From: Pseudomonas grandcourensis
GTDB taxonomy: Bacteria > Pseudomonadota > Gammaproteobacteria > Pseudomonadales > Pseudomonadaceae
Direction: 5' to 3'
Length of the DNA: 64,000 bases
Assembly: GCF_039909015.1 (NCBI RefSeq)
Contig: NZ_CP150919.1
Span: 5,246,501 to 5,310,500 of the forward strand
Positions 28,447-37,793 of the stretch are shown one piece after another. The notes beneath the pieces were generated by a model. That model was not told where the DNA came from and did not search any database. It saw only the letters and a list, made by a program, of their open reading frames with translations. The translations under genes and the position numbers were made by a program. How positions within the stretch are numbered: the stretch's first letter is position 1; every line of letters starts with the position of its first letter.

Positions 28447-28481
28447 CCTTGAGAAAAACCTCAAGACATACACAAATCCTC

Positions 28482-28571
28482 TGTAGGAGTGAGCCTGCTC
28501 GCGATAGAGGTATTCCAGTCGACATCACTGGTAACTGGCCCACCGCTATCGCGAGCAGGCTCACTCCTACA
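28482..28571. repeat. REPIN (inverted REP doublet)
   Basis: TGTAGGAGTGAGCCTGCTCGCG and its inverse with a spacer of about 42 nt. It carries the GAGTGAGCC variant, unlike most others in the window. Confidence 0.92.
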
Positions 28572-28701
28572 AGGGTCTGCGGTGCGTTCTGAAGATGAAG
28601 CTTTTGTCATGAAACTTAATGCCCTGCAACCGAAAGCCGCGTGTTTAGCGGGCTGCAGGACTGTTTCCATTTTTGCAAAAATACCTTACCAAACTCAGTC
28701 G

Positions 28702-28730
28702 TTTACTAAGCAAGCTACCAAACTTATAAC
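28702..28730 (+). promoter_or_regulatory. Sigma-70 promoter of the 62-residue gene
   Basis: TTTACT (28702-28707) and TATAAC (28725-28730) with a 17-bp spacer. A start site near 28737 would give a leader of about 43 nt. Confidence 0.7.
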
Positions 28731-28779
28731 AGAGTCCTGCACACGCCTTGCTGCAGATAACAGAGATTGGAGCTAGCAG

Positions 28780-28968
28780 ATGACTGTAAAAGTAACTGAA
28801 CGCGACGATTCACATAAATCCCACGAGGGTATAGCCGCCGGTATCCGGATCTGGGACGTGCATCAACAAAACCTGCTGGTCGGGATGTTCCACTCCGAGA
28901 CCGAAGCACAACACTACAGAGCCGAACTGGAAATGCTCGAGCGCGACCGCGAGCTCGCAAGCCGTTGA
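28780..28968 (+). CDS. Small conserved-looking protein, unknown function
   Basis: The 62-residue soluble protein (begins MTVKVTERDDSHKSHEG) has a GGAG SD 7 nt upstream and a good promoter. A beta-strand-like core (GIRIWDVHQQNLLVGMF) is followed by an amphipathic helix (SETEAQHYRAELEMLERDREL). No domain is recognised. It stands alone between fabAB and a convergent nitrilase-like gene. Confidence 0.75.
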   Translation: MTVKVTERDDSHKSHEGIAAGIRIWDVHQQNLLVGMFHSETEAQHYRAELEMLERDRELASR

Positions 28969-29026
28969 AGAAAGACTCCACCACCGTGCAGCCTGCCCCT
29001 GGCAGGCTGCGTCCAAAGCACGCGGT

Positions 29027-29974
29027 TCAGACAATCTGAATGGCAGCCAAATGAACGGAGTCGTCTACCACCACCGAAGGAACAACACCGACGATCCAGC
29101 CCGCCTCAAGCTTCACCACCTCGCACTCACCATCACCCATGCCGTCATTGCGGACGGCAAACTGAAGTGAAGATAGATGACGCTTGCTGCTATCGAAGTC
29201 CATGCCGCAGGCAATGAGAAAATCTATTTTTGCCCCCGCCTGTTCAACTTCCTTGTCTCGCTCACCGTCTTCCAACACCGCATAATCCAGGCACAAATTG
29301 ATACCAAATGGACAACCCGCTACAAGACTATTAATGAATATCCCTTCGTAACCACCAAAGTAACTGTGCTCGGCCCGTACATCACTGACTCTCTTCACCC
29401 TTACCACGACCTCATCGAACAACTTGAAAAACCAGTACCCGTCTTCCGCGCCTACATGTCTTCCAAAATCGATTCCTGACACATAACGTTTCGGCCACAT
29501 CGACATCAGCGGAATGTCAGCCTCATACTCCTTATTGGAAATGGTCAGCACATAATTAATGACATCGTAATAGCTCGACTCCCCCTCTCCCACCTTGATC
29601 AGCGTCGCACAACTTCCCGCCAGTAAAACGATCTTGCCGTAGCGCTCCACCGGCAAATCGCTTATCAACAGCGTCACACACTCGGTCACCTTCGTCAGAT
29701 AGGCAGAGCTCAGTTCGTGAAGTTCCTGTTCATTACGGACTTCGTGCCAGGGAATGTTCCAGAAAAACTCAGGCAGGGTTACGAAAACGCAGGCGGGACT
29801 GCCGTGATCGTCGCGAGCAGCTTTCGCAGCGACCTTGATCTTTCGCCGTACAAGCTCCGCTCGCGCGACAAGCTCGTCGTCCAGATAATCGTGAATGGTT
29901 TGATCGAGTTGTCGCGGCTGTGAAAGCTGCGACTTAAAAGTGGGTTGGCGTAACGAAGCGATACTTATCAGCAT
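29027..29974 (-). CDS. Divergent carbon-nitrogen hydrolase (nitrilase superfamily-like)
   Basis: The 315-residue protein is not a standard nitrilase by length or opening, but a Glu-Lys-Cys set lies in order: E69 in VTLPEFFW, K162 in MWPKRYVSG and C228 in GINLCLDYA, each in the local context of the nitrilase triad. This would make it an amidase, nitrilase or N-acyltransferase, with unknown substrate. No signal peptide is present. An AAGGA SD lies 8 nt before the ATG. Base composition is visibly lower in G+C than neighbours, suggesting recent acquisition. It is a single gene between the fabAB side and the DUF2058 terminator. Confidence 0.65.
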   Translation of the reverse strand: MLISIASLRQPTFKSQLSQPRQLDQTIHDYLDDELVARAELVRRKIKVAAKAARDDHGSPACVFVTLPEFFWNIPWHEVRNEQELHELSSAYLTKVTECVTLLISDLPVERYGKIVLLAGSCATLIKVGEGESSYYDVINYVLTISNKEYEADIPLMSMWPKRYVSGIDFGRHVGAEDGYWFFKLFDEVVVRVKRVSDVRAEHSYFGGYEGIFINSLVAGCPFGINLCLDYAVLEDGERDKEVEQAGAKIDFLIACGMDFDSSKRHLSSLQFAVRNDGMGDGECEVVKLEAGWIVGVVPSVVVDDSVHLAAIQIV

Positions 29975-30042
29975 TGAGAATATCCTTATTCATTGAACTT
30001 CATTCCATTAGTTCTCTCCCCTGAGAATACTTCGGGCAAAAG

Positions 30043-30081
30043 AAAACCCGAGAGATCGTATCGACGCGATCTTTCGGGTTC
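30043..30081 (-). terminator. Rho-independent terminator after DUF2058 gene
   Basis: Minus-strand stem AACCCGAAAGATCG/CGATCTCTCGGGTT (one G-U pair) followed by TTTTCTTTT. It ends the relA-mazG-DUF2058 side. Confidence 0.85.
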
Positions 30082-30131
30082 AATTGATTAATCCAGCAAT
30101 GTACGAACAAACATGTAGGCCGGAAGAGCGA

Positions 30132-30674
30132 TTACCACATCAGATCATCAGGGATCTTGTAGGCCGCGTACGGATCGTCCTCGACGCTGACTTCTTCGGT
30201 CTGCACATTCAACTGCACGATGCGTTGCGGGTCGCGCTCCTGAATCTTCAGCGCCGCCTCACGCGGAATCACTTCGTAGCCGCCAGCGTGATGCACAATG
30301 GCCAGCGAACCGCTGCTGAGCTTGTTGCGCATCAGGGTGTTGACGCAGATGCGCTTGACCTTCTTGTCGTCGACGAAGTTGTAGTAATCCTCGGTCGTCA
30401 ATTTCGGCAGGCGCGAGACTTCGATCAATTGCTTGACCTGCGCGGCACGGGCCTTGGCCTCAGCCTTCTCCTGCTGCTGGCGGTTGAGCTCCTGGTCGCG
30501 CTTGACCTTCTCGGCCATGGCTTCCTGCGCCGCGCGCTGCTGGGAGTCATCCAGCTCGATCTGGCCTTTGTGGACCAGGCGTTGTTGTTTCTGCTTGTCT
30601 TTGCTGACCTGCTTGGCCTGCTTCTGGTTGACCAGCCCTGCTTTGAGCAACTGGTCGCGAAGGGAAATGCTCAT
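30132..30674 (-). CDS. DUF2058 domain protein (YaiL-like)
   Basis: The 180-residue cytoplasmic protein has a highly charged coiled-coil N-terminal half (LLKAGLVNQKQAKQVSKDKQK), then a globular part with YYNFVDDKKVKRICVNTLMRNKLSSGSLAIV, the DUF2058 signature. E. coli YaiL is a member of unknown role. It starts 28 nt after mazG on the same strand and is followed by a terminator, so it is probably the last gene of that operon. Confidence 0.9.
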   Translation of the reverse strand: MSISLRDQLLKAGLVNQKQAKQVSKDKQKQQRLVHKGQIELDDSQQRAAQEAMAEKVKRDQELNRQQQEKAEAKARAAQVKQLIEVSRLPKLTTEDYYNFVDDKKVKRICVNTLMRNKLSSGSLAIVHHAGGYEVIPREAALKIQERDPQRIVQLNVQTEEVSVEDDPYAAYKIPDDLMW

Positions 30675-30702
30675 GGTGCTTATTACTCACTTAGGCCACT
30701 GC

Positions 30703-31536
30703 TCAACCGCAGCTGGGCAAATTCTTTTCCTGACGTTTGGCTTCGCCCCACAAGGCGTCCAACTCTTCGAGGGTGCAATCTTCCATGGGACGGCGGGTCT
30801 CGCGCAATGCCTGTTCGATAAAACGAAAGCGTCTTTCAAACTTGCCGTTGGCGCCACGCAGTGCGGTTTCCGGATCGACCTTGAGATGCCGCGCCAGATT
30901 GACCACGGAAAACAGCAGATCGCCGATCTCGTCGGCCACGGCCTCGGGATCGTTTTCCGACATGGCTTCGAGGACTTCATCGAGCTCTTCACGCACTTTA
31001 TCGAGCACCGGCAGAGCGTCCGGCCAGTCGAAACCGACCTGCCCCGCACGCTTTTGCAATTTCGCCGAACGTGACAACGCCGGAAGCGCGGCGGGAACAT
31101 CGTCGAGCAAAGACAGCTGTTCGGGCGCCGAGGACTTCTCTGCGCGCTCCTCGGCCTTGATCTCTTCCCAGCGCTGCTTGACCTGCGCTTCGCTCAGGCG
31201 CGGGACATCCACTGGCGCATACAGATCCCCGGTGGGGAACACGTGAGGATGACGGCGGATCAGCTTGCGGGTGATGCTGTCGACCACGCCCGCGAACTCG
31301 AAGCGTCCTTCTTCCCGGGCCAACTGGCTGTAATACACCACCTGGAATAACAAATCGCCGAGTTCACCCTGTAAGTGATCGAAGTCACCGCGTTCAATGG
31401 CGTCGGCGACTTCATAGGCTTCTTCCAGAGTGTGGGGGACGATGGTGGCGTAAGTTTGCTTGATGTCCCACGGGCAACCGTACTGCGGGTCGCGCAGGCG
31501 GTTCATCAAGTGCAATAAATCTTCAAGTGAATACAT
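30703..31536 (-). CDS. mazG: Nucleoside triphosphate pyrophosphohydrolase
   Basis: MazG hydrolyses (d)NTPs to NMP and pyrophosphate; in E. coli it counters starvation-induced death and lowers ppGpp. The 277-residue protein carries two MazG helical domains, seen as TLEEAYEVADAIE with GDLLFQVVYYSQLA and as EVLEAMSENDPEAVADEIGDLLFSVVNLAR, each with the metal-binding EExxE/ExxD pattern. It lies 46 nt downstream of relA, as in E. coli and other Pseudomonas. Confidence 0.96.
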   Translation of the reverse strand: MYSLEDLLHLMNRLRDPQYGCPWDIKQTYATIVPHTLEEAYEVADAIERGDFDHLQGELGDLLFQVVYYSQLAREEGRFEFAGVVDSITRKLIRRHPHVFPTGDLYAPVDVPRLSEAQVKQRWEEIKAEERAEKSSAPEQLSLLDDVPAALPALSRSAKLQKRAGQVGFDWPDALPVLDKVREELDEVLEAMSENDPEAVADEIGDLLFSVVNLARHLKVDPETALRGANGKFERRFRFIEQALRETRRPMEDCTLEELDALWGEAKRQEKNLPSCG

Positions 31537-31582
31537 TTATCAAACTCTACTGGACCCTGTGGGAGCGGCGCTAAACATGCCA

Positions 31583-33826
31583 TCACGGCGTACGGTTACG
31601 CCGGGTTTCGATGATGTTCGGCAACTGAGAAATCCGCCCCAGCAACCGCCCCAATGCATCCAGCCCCGGAATCTCGATGGTCAGGGACATCAGCGCGGTG
31701 TTGTCCTCCTTGTTCGAGCGGGTGTTGACCGCCAGCACGTTGATCCGCTCGTTGAGCAGCACCTGCGACACGTCACGCAGCAAACCGGAACGGTCGTAGG
31801 CGCGGATGACGATGTCCACCGGGTAGGTGAGCACCGGCACCGGGCCCCAACTGACCTGGATGATCCGCTCGGGCTCCCGCCCGCCCAGTTGCAGCACCGA
31901 GGCACAGTCCTGGCGGTGAATGCTCACGCCACGGCCCTGGGTGATGTAACCGACGATGGCATCCCCAGGCAGCGGCTGGCAGCAGCCGGCCATCTGGGTC
32001 ATCAGGTTGCCGACGCCCTGGATCTGGATGTCGCCGCGCTTGCCCGGTTTGTAACCGGTGGCCTTGCGTGGAATCAGCTCAAGTTGCTCGTTGCCACGCT
32101 CCGGCTCGACCAGTTGCTGCGCCAGGTTGACCAGTTGCGCCAGGCGCAAATCGCCGGCACCGAGGGCGGCGAACAAGTCCTCGGCGGTTTTCATGTTGGC
32201 CTTGTCGGCCAGCTTGTCGAAATCCACCGCCGGCAGGCCGAGGCGATTGAGTTCGCGCTCGAGCAGGGTTTTACCGGCCGCAACGTTCTGGTCACGGGCC
32301 TGCAGCTTGAACCAGTGAACGATCTTCGCCCGTGCCCGCGACGTGGTGACGTAACCCAGGTTCGGGTTCAGCCAGTCACGGCTTGGGGTGCCGTGCTTGC
32401 TGGTGATGATCTCGACCTGTTCACCGGTTTGCAGGCTGTAGTTGAGCGGTACGATGCGTCCGTTGATCTTGGCGCCACGGCAGTTGTGGCCGATTTCGGT
32501 GTGCACGCGGTAGGCGAAGTCCAGTGGCGTCGCGCCCTTCGGCAAGTCGATGGCGTGACCGTCCGGGGTGAAGATGTAGACCCGGTCCGGCTCGATATCG
32601 ACCCGCAGCTGTTCCGCCAGGCCACCGATGTCGCCCAGTTCTTCATGCCACTCGAGCACCTGACGCAGCCAGGAGATTTTCTCTTCGTAGTGATTGGAAC
32701 CGGATTTGACGTCGGTGCCTTTGTACTTCCAGTGTGCGCAAACCCCAAGCTCGGCCTCTTCGTGCATGGCGTGGGTGCGGATCTGCACTTCCAGCACCTT
32801 GCCCTCAGGCCCGATTACCGCGGTGTGCAGCGAGCGGTAGCCGTTTTCTTTCGGGTTGGCGATGTAGTCGTCGAACTCTTTCGGGATGTGCCGCCACAGG
32901 GTGTGGACGATGCCGAGCGCGGTGTAGCAATCGCGCATTTCCGGCACCAGCACGCGAACGGCACGCACGTCGTAGATCTGGCTGAACTCCAGACCCTTGC
33001 GCTGCATTTTGCGCCAGATCGAATAAATGTGTTTGGCCCGGCCGCTGATGTCGGCATCGACACCGGTGGCCTGCAATTCGTTTTTCAGCTGGCTCATCAC
33101 GTCGCTGATGAAACGTTCGCGATCCAGTCGCCGCTCATGCAGCAACTTGGCGATCTGCTTGTACTGGTCGGGCTCCAGGTAACGGAAGGACAAGTCTTCC
33201 AGTTCCCACTTGATATGACCGATACCCAGGCGATGGGCCAGCGGCGCGTAGATGTCGAAGACTTCCCGGGCCACACGGTTGCGCTTTTCGTCGTCGGCGG
33301 TCTTCACCGCACGGATCGCGCAGGTGCGTTCGGCCAGTTTGATCAGGGCGACGCGCACATCGTCGACCATGGCCACCAGCATCTTGCGCAGGTTTTCCAC
33401 CTGGCCCTGAGTGCCCATCACCATGGATTTGCGCGGGCTCAGGCTGTCACTGATCGCCGCCATGCGCTGCACGCCGTCGATGAGCTTGGCGACCACGGGA
33501 CCAAAGCGCTGGCTGACGGCCGGCAACTTGATCTGGCCTTCGCGCACGCCTCGATACAGGATCGCGGCGACCAGTGAATCCTGGTCGAGTTTGAGGTCGG
33601 CGAGGATCTCGGCGATCTCAAGCCCGGTACGGAAAGTCGAGTTACCTTCCGACCACAGATTCTGTGCCGCATTGGCTTGTTGTTCGGCCTCGCGAGCGTA
33701 CTCGCAGGCTTCTTTCAAGGCTTCGCGATCCAGTGCCAGATCGACACTGACCGCATGATCGAGCCAAGCCTCGAGATTGATACTGCCGTCGGTGTTGATC
33801 GGCTGGTGTGCTCTCACCTGTACCAT
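31583..33826 (-). CDS. relA: GTP pyrophosphokinase (ppGpp synthetase I)
   Basis: RelA makes (p)ppGpp on stalled ribosomes with uncharged tRNA. The 747-residue protein has an N-terminal pseudo-hydrolase domain in which the HD metal motif is replaced (VAAILYRGVREG), a synthetase domain (SIWRKMQRKGLEFSQIYDVRAVRV, NGYRSLHTAV), TGS (VYIFTPDGHAIDLPKGATPLDFAY), a zinc-finger region with CCQPLPGD, and a C-terminal ACT domain. The missing HD marks RelA rather than SpoT. It is first in relA-mazG-DUF2058, with rlmD upstream after a 122-nt gap. Confidence 0.97.
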   Translation of the reverse strand: MVQVRAHQPINTDGSINLEAWLDHAVSVDLALDREALKEACEYAREAEQQANAAQNLWSEGNSTFRTGLEIAEILADLKLDQDSLVAAILYRGVREGQIKLPAVSQRFGPVVAKLIDGVQRMAAISDSLSPRKSMVMGTQGQVENLRKMLVAMVDDVRVALIKLAERTCAIRAVKTADDEKRNRVAREVFDIYAPLAHRLGIGHIKWELEDLSFRYLEPDQYKQIAKLLHERRLDRERFISDVMSQLKNELQATGVDADISGRAKHIYSIWRKMQRKGLEFSQIYDVRAVRVLVPEMRDCYTALGIVHTLWRHIPKEFDDYIANPKENGYRSLHTAVIGPEGKVLEVQIRTHAMHEEAELGVCAHWKYKGTDVKSGSNHYEEKISWLRQVLEWHEELGDIGGLAEQLRVDIEPDRVYIFTPDGHAIDLPKGATPLDFAYRVHTEIGHNCRGAKINGRIVPLNYSLQTGEQVEIITSKHGTPSRDWLNPNLGYVTTSRARAKIVHWFKLQARDQNVAAGKTLLERELNRLGLPAVDFDKLADKANMKTAEDLFAALGAGDLRLAQLVNLAQQLVEPERGNEQLELIPRKATGYKPGKRGDIQIQGVGNLMTQMAGCCQPLPGDAIVGYITQGRGVSIHRQDCASVLQLGGREPERIIQVSWGPVPVLTYPVDIVIRAYDRSGLLRDVSQVLLNERINVLAVNTRSNKEDNTALMSLTIEIPGLDALGRLLGRISQLPNIIETRRNRTP

Positions 33827-33948
33827 CTTGCTTACCTTCCCTACGACGCAGATTCAATGCGTCAAATCGCTGACCTTCGTTGCCCGTGCGCCCACATCGG
33901 GCTGGGTGCGCGGCTGCACGGGCGGGCCAGTCGGACTAGACGAGCATC

Positions 33949-35301
33949 CTAGCTCGCTTCAAATAACGCCATGGCCTCGACATGTGCCGTTTGAGGAAAC
34001 ATATCGAGAATCCCGGCACGTTTTAACCGGTAGCCCTGCTTGATCAATTCGACCGTGTCGCGCGCCAGAGTTGCAGGGTTGCACGACACATACACCAATC
34101 GTTCGGCGCCCAGGCTCCTGAGCTTGCGCACGACCTCGAAAGCACCGTCACGCGGTGGGTCCAAGAGTACCGCACAAAAGCCTTCGGTGGCCCATTCGGC
34201 GCCTGTCAAAGGCTGGGATAAATCGGCCTGAAAAAACTTCGCGTTATGCAGATTGTTGCTAGCTGCATTCGCCGCGGCCCGATCGACCATCACCTGCACG
34301 CCTTCGACCGCCACCACTTCACGAGCGGCCTTGGCCAGCGGCAAGGCAAAGTTGCCCAGGCCGCAGAACAGGTCGAGTACGCGCTCATCCGCTGTCGGCT
34401 TCAGCCAGTCCAGTGCCTGGGCGACCATCGCTTCGTTGACGGCGGCGTTGACCTGGATGAAATCCCCGGGACGATACGCCAGCTCCAGATCCCACTGTTC
34501 AAGACGATAGCCCAACGACTGATCGGCCTCGACCGGTTGCGGTTCGCCGTCGCCATGCAGCCATAACTGGGCTCCGTGGAACGCACAGAATTCCTTGAGG
34601 ATGGTCAGGTCGGCATCGGACAACGGCGCCATGTGCCGCAGCAACACGGCCAGCGTCGAGCCGCTGAACAACTCCACATGCCCAAGTGCCTGGGGTTTGC
34701 TCAAGCGCCGCAGCATTTCCGGCAAGCGGGCCATGATCGGTTGCAAGGGCTGTACCAGCACCGGGCAATCATCGATGCCGACGATGTCCTGGCTGCCGGC
34801 GGCACGGAAACCGATTTCGAGTTTTTTCGCCTTCATGTCCCAGCGCACCGCCACGCGGGCGCGACGCCGGTAAGCGAACTCCGCACCGCTCAATGGCGCC
34901 GCCCACTCTTCGGGTTCGACGCCCGCGACCCTCGACAACTGCTCGGCAAGCATCCGCTGTTTCAGGGCAAGCTGTTCGTTGTGGGGCAGATGCTGCACGC
35001 TGCAACCGCCGCAGCGGCCGGCATGGGCGCACGGTGCCGGGCGGCGCAATTCGCTGGCCTTGAACACACGTTCGGTGCGCGCCTCGACCACTTTGCCGTG
35101 GGCACCGAGCACGCGCGCCTCGATCTCTTCACCGGCCAATGCGCCGATGACGAACCAGGTCCGGCCTTCGAAAAACGCGATACCGCGACCGTCATTGGCC
35201 AGGCGCTCGATGGTCAGGCGCTGCTTTTTGCCAGTCGGGACTTGCGGGGCCTTACTGCCGCCGGTGGGCTGGAAGCGCAGGCCTCTTTCATGTTTGGCCA
35301 T
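33949..35301 (-). CDS. rlmD: 23S rRNA (uracil-1939-C5)-methyltransferase
   Basis: RlmD methylates U1939 of 23S rRNA with SAM. The 450-residue protein has an N-terminal TRAM domain, a [4Fe-4S] cluster set [10 protein letters not shown] plus a later Cys in DDCPVLV, the SAM motif [15 protein letters not shown], the DPPRDGA motif and the nucleophile Cys in [13 protein letters not shown]. It is coupled to cysM by a TGATG overlap. Confidence 0.96.
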   Translation of the reverse strand: MAKHERGLRFQPTGGSKAPQVPTGKKQRLTIERLANDGRGIAFFEGRTWFVIGALAGEEIEARVLGAHGKVVEARTERVFKASELRRPAPCAHAGRCGGCSVQHLPHNEQLALKQRMLAEQLSRVAGVEPEEWAAPLSGAEFAYRRRARVAVRWDMKAKKLEIGFRAAGSQDIVGIDDCPVLVQPLQPIMARLPEMLRRLSKPQALGHVELFSGSTLAVLLRHMAPLSDADLTILKEFCAFHGAQLWLHGDGEPQPVEADQSLGYRLEQWDLELAYRPGDFIQVNAAVNEAMVAQALDWLKPTADERVLDLFCGLGNFALPLAKAAREVVAVEGVQVMVDRAAANAASNNLHNAKFFQADLSQPLTGAEWATEGFCAVLLDPPRDGAFEVVRKLRSLGAERLVYVSCNPATLARDTVELIKQGYRLKRAGILDMFPQTAHVEAMALFEAS

Positions 35302-36203
35302 CAGTTGGGCGCGTCGAAAATGCCGGTCGACAGGTAACGGTCGCCACGGTCGCAGATGATCGCGACGATCACCGCGTTTTCAACTTCTTTGGACAGACGC
35401 AGCATTGCCGCCACGGCACCGCCCGAGGACACGCCACAGAAAATGCCCTCTTCGCGGGCCAGACGACGGGTCACGTCTTCGGCTTCGCTTTGGGCCATGT
35501 CGACGATCCGGTCCACGCGGTCGGCCTGGTAGATCTTCGGCAGGTATTCCTGAGGCCAGCGGCGGATCCCCGGGATCGCCGAGCCTTCCATCGGTTGCAG
35601 GCCGATGATCTGCACGTTGTCGTTCTGCTCCTTGAGGTAGCGCGACACGCCCATGATGGTGCCGGTGGTGCCCATGGAGCTGACGAAATGGGTGATGGTG
35701 CCCTGGGTCTGGCGCCAGATTTCCGGGCCGGTGGTGGTGTAGTGCGCCTCGGGGTTGTCACCGTTGGCGAACTGATCCAGTACCTTGCCGCAACCTTCGG
35801 CTTCCATCTTCTGCGCGAGGTCACGGGCGCCTTCCATGCCCTGTTCCTGGCTGACCAGAATCAGTTCGGCGCCATAGGCCGTCATGGCCGCCTTGCGCTC
35901 GGCGCTGGAGTTGTCCGGCATGATCAGGATCATCTTGTAACCCTTGATCGCAGCGGCCATGGCCAGGGCGATCCCGGTGTTGCCCGACGTCGCCTCGATC
36001 AGCGTATCGCCGGCGTGGATCTGCCCGCGCAGTTCGGCGCGGGTGATCATCGACAGCGCCGGACGGTCCTTGACCGAACCCGCCGGGTTGTTCCCTTCGA
36101 GCTTGAGCAATAGGGTATTGCTGGTGGCGCCGGGCAGGCGCTGCAAACGGACCAGCGGAGTGTTGCCGACGCAATCGGCGATGGTTGGGTACTGCAAGGT
36201 CAT
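35301..36203 (-). CDS. cysM: Cysteine synthase B
   Basis: CysM makes L-cysteine (or S-sulfocysteine from thiosulfate) from O-acetylserine with PLP. The 300-residue enzyme has the PLP lysine K45 in AGSVKDRPA, the substrate loop [12 protein letters not shown] and the phosphate loop [11 protein letters not shown]. The length and GSVKDRP variant favour the CysM branch. The start at 36203 has AAGG-like spacing; an in-frame extension of 22 residues is not supported. It lies downstream of the two-component pair. Confidence 0.95.
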   Translation of the reverse strand: MTLQYPTIADCVGNTPLVRLQRLPGATSNTLLLKLEGNNPAGSVKDRPALSMITRAELRGQIHAGDTLIEATSGNTGIALAMAAAIKGYKMILIMPDNSSAERKAAMTAYGAELILVSQEQGMEGARDLAQKMEAEGCGKVLDQFANGDNPEAHYTTTGPEIWRQTQGTITHFVSSMGTTGTIMGVSRYLKEQNDNVQIIGLQPMEGSAIPGIRRWPQEYLPKIYQADRVDRIVDMAQSEAEDVTRRLAREEGIFCGVSSGGAVAAMLRLSKEVENAVIVAIICDRGDRYLSTGIFDAPN

Positions 36204-36332
36204 GGCGTATTCGCAATCCAGACTGCGGGGGTGACTATCATACCGGCAAACGTTCCCAGGCCATATCACGCAAAGTGTGGTGCTTATGGCTAATGGGAAT
36301 AAGCAGATATTTTGCGGTGAAGATCATGGCCT

Positions 36333-36426
36333 CTTCGCGAGCAGGCTCGCCCCCACAGGGGGCTGAGGTGATCACACGTTTCGCGGTTCAAACACGGTCA
36401 GTGTGGGAGCGGGCTTGCCCGCGAAG
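36333..36426. repeat. REPIN overlapping the 3' end of a kinase gene
   Basis: CTTCGCGAGCAGGCTCGCCCC (36333-36357) and an inverse arm, TGTGGGAGCGGGCTTGCCCG, ending at 36426. The second arm lies inside the sensor kinase reading frame and codes for its last residues. Confidence 0.9.
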
Positions 36427-37793
36427 GCGTCGGCACTGGTGCTATTAACATCCGCCAATAACCGCATGTTCAGGCGCAACCCGGTCCCGGTGTTCTGCGC
36501 CCATAGCTGTCCGCCCTGACGCTGCACAGCGTTCCGGGCAATACTCAAGCCCAGCCCGAATCCACCATCCCCCGGTCGCGAACCGTCGAGTCGGGTGAAC
36601 GGCAGGAAGATCCGCTCCAGATCAGCTTCCGCTACGCCACCGCCGTGATCTTCCAGCCACAGGTGCCAGAAATCGCCATCACGCCGTCCGCCCAATTGGA
36701 CAATGCCTCCGGCCGGCGAATGACGAATGGCATTACGCAGAATGTTTTCCAATGCCTGGGCCAGGGTGTTGAGATGACCGCGAACCCAGCAGGATGAATC
36801 TACGGTGCATTGCAACTGCGTATCGGGCCAACCACTTTCATAGCAGGCGTTCTCCGTGAGCATTTCCCACAGGGCCTGGATCTGGATCGCTTCGTCGGGC
36901 AATCGGGTGCGCTCGGTATCGAGCCAAGCCAGTTGCAGCGTGTCTTCCACCAGACGCTGCATGCCATCGACCTCACGGCCGATACGTTCGCGCAATGGCT
37001 CCAGCCCCTGCTCGCTTTCACTGGCCACCCGCAAGCGACTCAGCGGAGTACGCAATTCGTGGGACAGATCACGCAGCAGTTGCTGCTGCAAGGCCACAGT
37101 GCTTTGCAGGCGCTCGGACATGTGATCGAACGCCCGACCCAACTCACCCAGTTCATCCGATCGATTGGTGGTCCGGGTCGACAGCCGTACGTTCAGTTGA
37201 TCGGCACGCCAGGCATTGGCCTGCGCGCGCAAGTGATTGAGCGGCACCACCAACAGGCGATACAGCCCGACGCACAGCAGCAAGGTGAACAATCCCGGAA
37301 TCACGCCATTGGTGATCACCCGCCAGAACACCCGGTAACGCCCGGGTACGAAGCGCTTGGGCAACTCGATCACCAGGCTGCCGGCGGACGGATCACCGGG
37401 AAACGGTATGCGCATCCACGGTTGGCCTTTCTTGTGGATTGGCCAATCGAGGCCGCGCAAAAAAGTCAGGCGTTCGACTTCCTTGTCCGTCAGCGATTGG
37501 TTGCTCAAGGACTGCAAATCACCGCCGATGACACCGACCCAGCCTTTTTCCCGCTGATGCATGCCTTGCAGCCAGTCATCGATACCGGCGCTCTGGCGCT
37601 GCCGCCACGCCTGCTCGGCTTCGGCGGCATAACCGGACAGGGTGCCGCGAGCCTCATCGGAGAGGAACTGGTTACGTTCCTCCATGTAACGGCCCCAGGA
37701 CCAACTCAACCAGATCATCAGCAGGCAGAAAGCGACCAATAGACAAGCCAGCTTCCAGAACAGCGAATGTCTGCCCGGCAAGTTACATTTCAT
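36372..37793 (-). CDS. Sensor histidine kinase (PirS-like by position)
   Basis: The 473-residue kinase has TM1 at about 13-32, a periplasmic domain of about 130 residues, TM2 at about 163-183, HAMP, HisKA with RDLSHELRTPLSR and HATPase (NILRNAIRHSP, GFGLGLSIA). It overlaps the response regulator by 11 nt. In P. aeruginosa the pair between gacS and cysM is, from memory, PirRS, which serves an iron-siderophore receptor; no receptor gene is present here, so the name is not assigned. The last 18 residues or so (AFAGKPAPTLTVFEPRNV) are coded by REP sequence and are probably not functional. Confidence 0.9.
   Translation of the reverse strand: MKCNLPGRHSLFWKLACLLVAFCLLMIWLSWSWGRYMEERNQFLSDEARGTLSGYAAEAEQAWRQRQSAGIDDWLQGMHQREKGWVGVIGGDLQSLSNQSLTDKEVERLTFLRGLDWPIHKKGQPWMRIPFPGDPSAGSLVIELPKRFVPGRYRVFWRVITNGVIPGLFTLLLCVGLYRLLVVPLNHLRAQANAWRADQLNVRLSTRTTNRSDELGELGRAFDHMSERLQSTVALQQQLLRDLSHELRTPLSRLRVASESEQGLEPLRERIGREVDGMQRLVEDTLQLAWLDTERTRLPDEAIQIQALWEMLTENACYESGWPDTQLQCTVDSSCWVRGHLNTLAQALENILRNAIRHSPAGGIVQLGGRRDGDFWHLWLEDHGGGVAEADLERIFLPFTRLDGSRPGDGGFGLGLSIARNAVQRQGGQLWAQNTGTGLRLNMRLLADVNSTSADAFAGKPAPTLTVFEPRNV

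Larger units (their letters stand above)
28447..28779. other. Intergenic region downstream of fabAB
   Basis: Holds a REPIN (28482-28571), then an A/T-richer stretch with a sigma-70 promoter (28702-28730) for the small gene at 28780. No further gene was seen. Confidence 0.7.

Noticed and set aside
29177..29479. 100-codon frame opposite the nitrilase-like gene
   Set aside because: Opposite strand has a good SD, an intact triad and full length; this frame has none of these.
31556..31582. Partial REP (GTGGGAGCGGCG) after relA
   Set aside because: Only part of one arm is present, with no inverse partner within 100 nt, so it was not called as a repeat.
31460..33577. 705-codon open frame antisense to relA
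   Set aside because: Shadow of relA with Leu/His/Val-rich nonsense composition and no SD.
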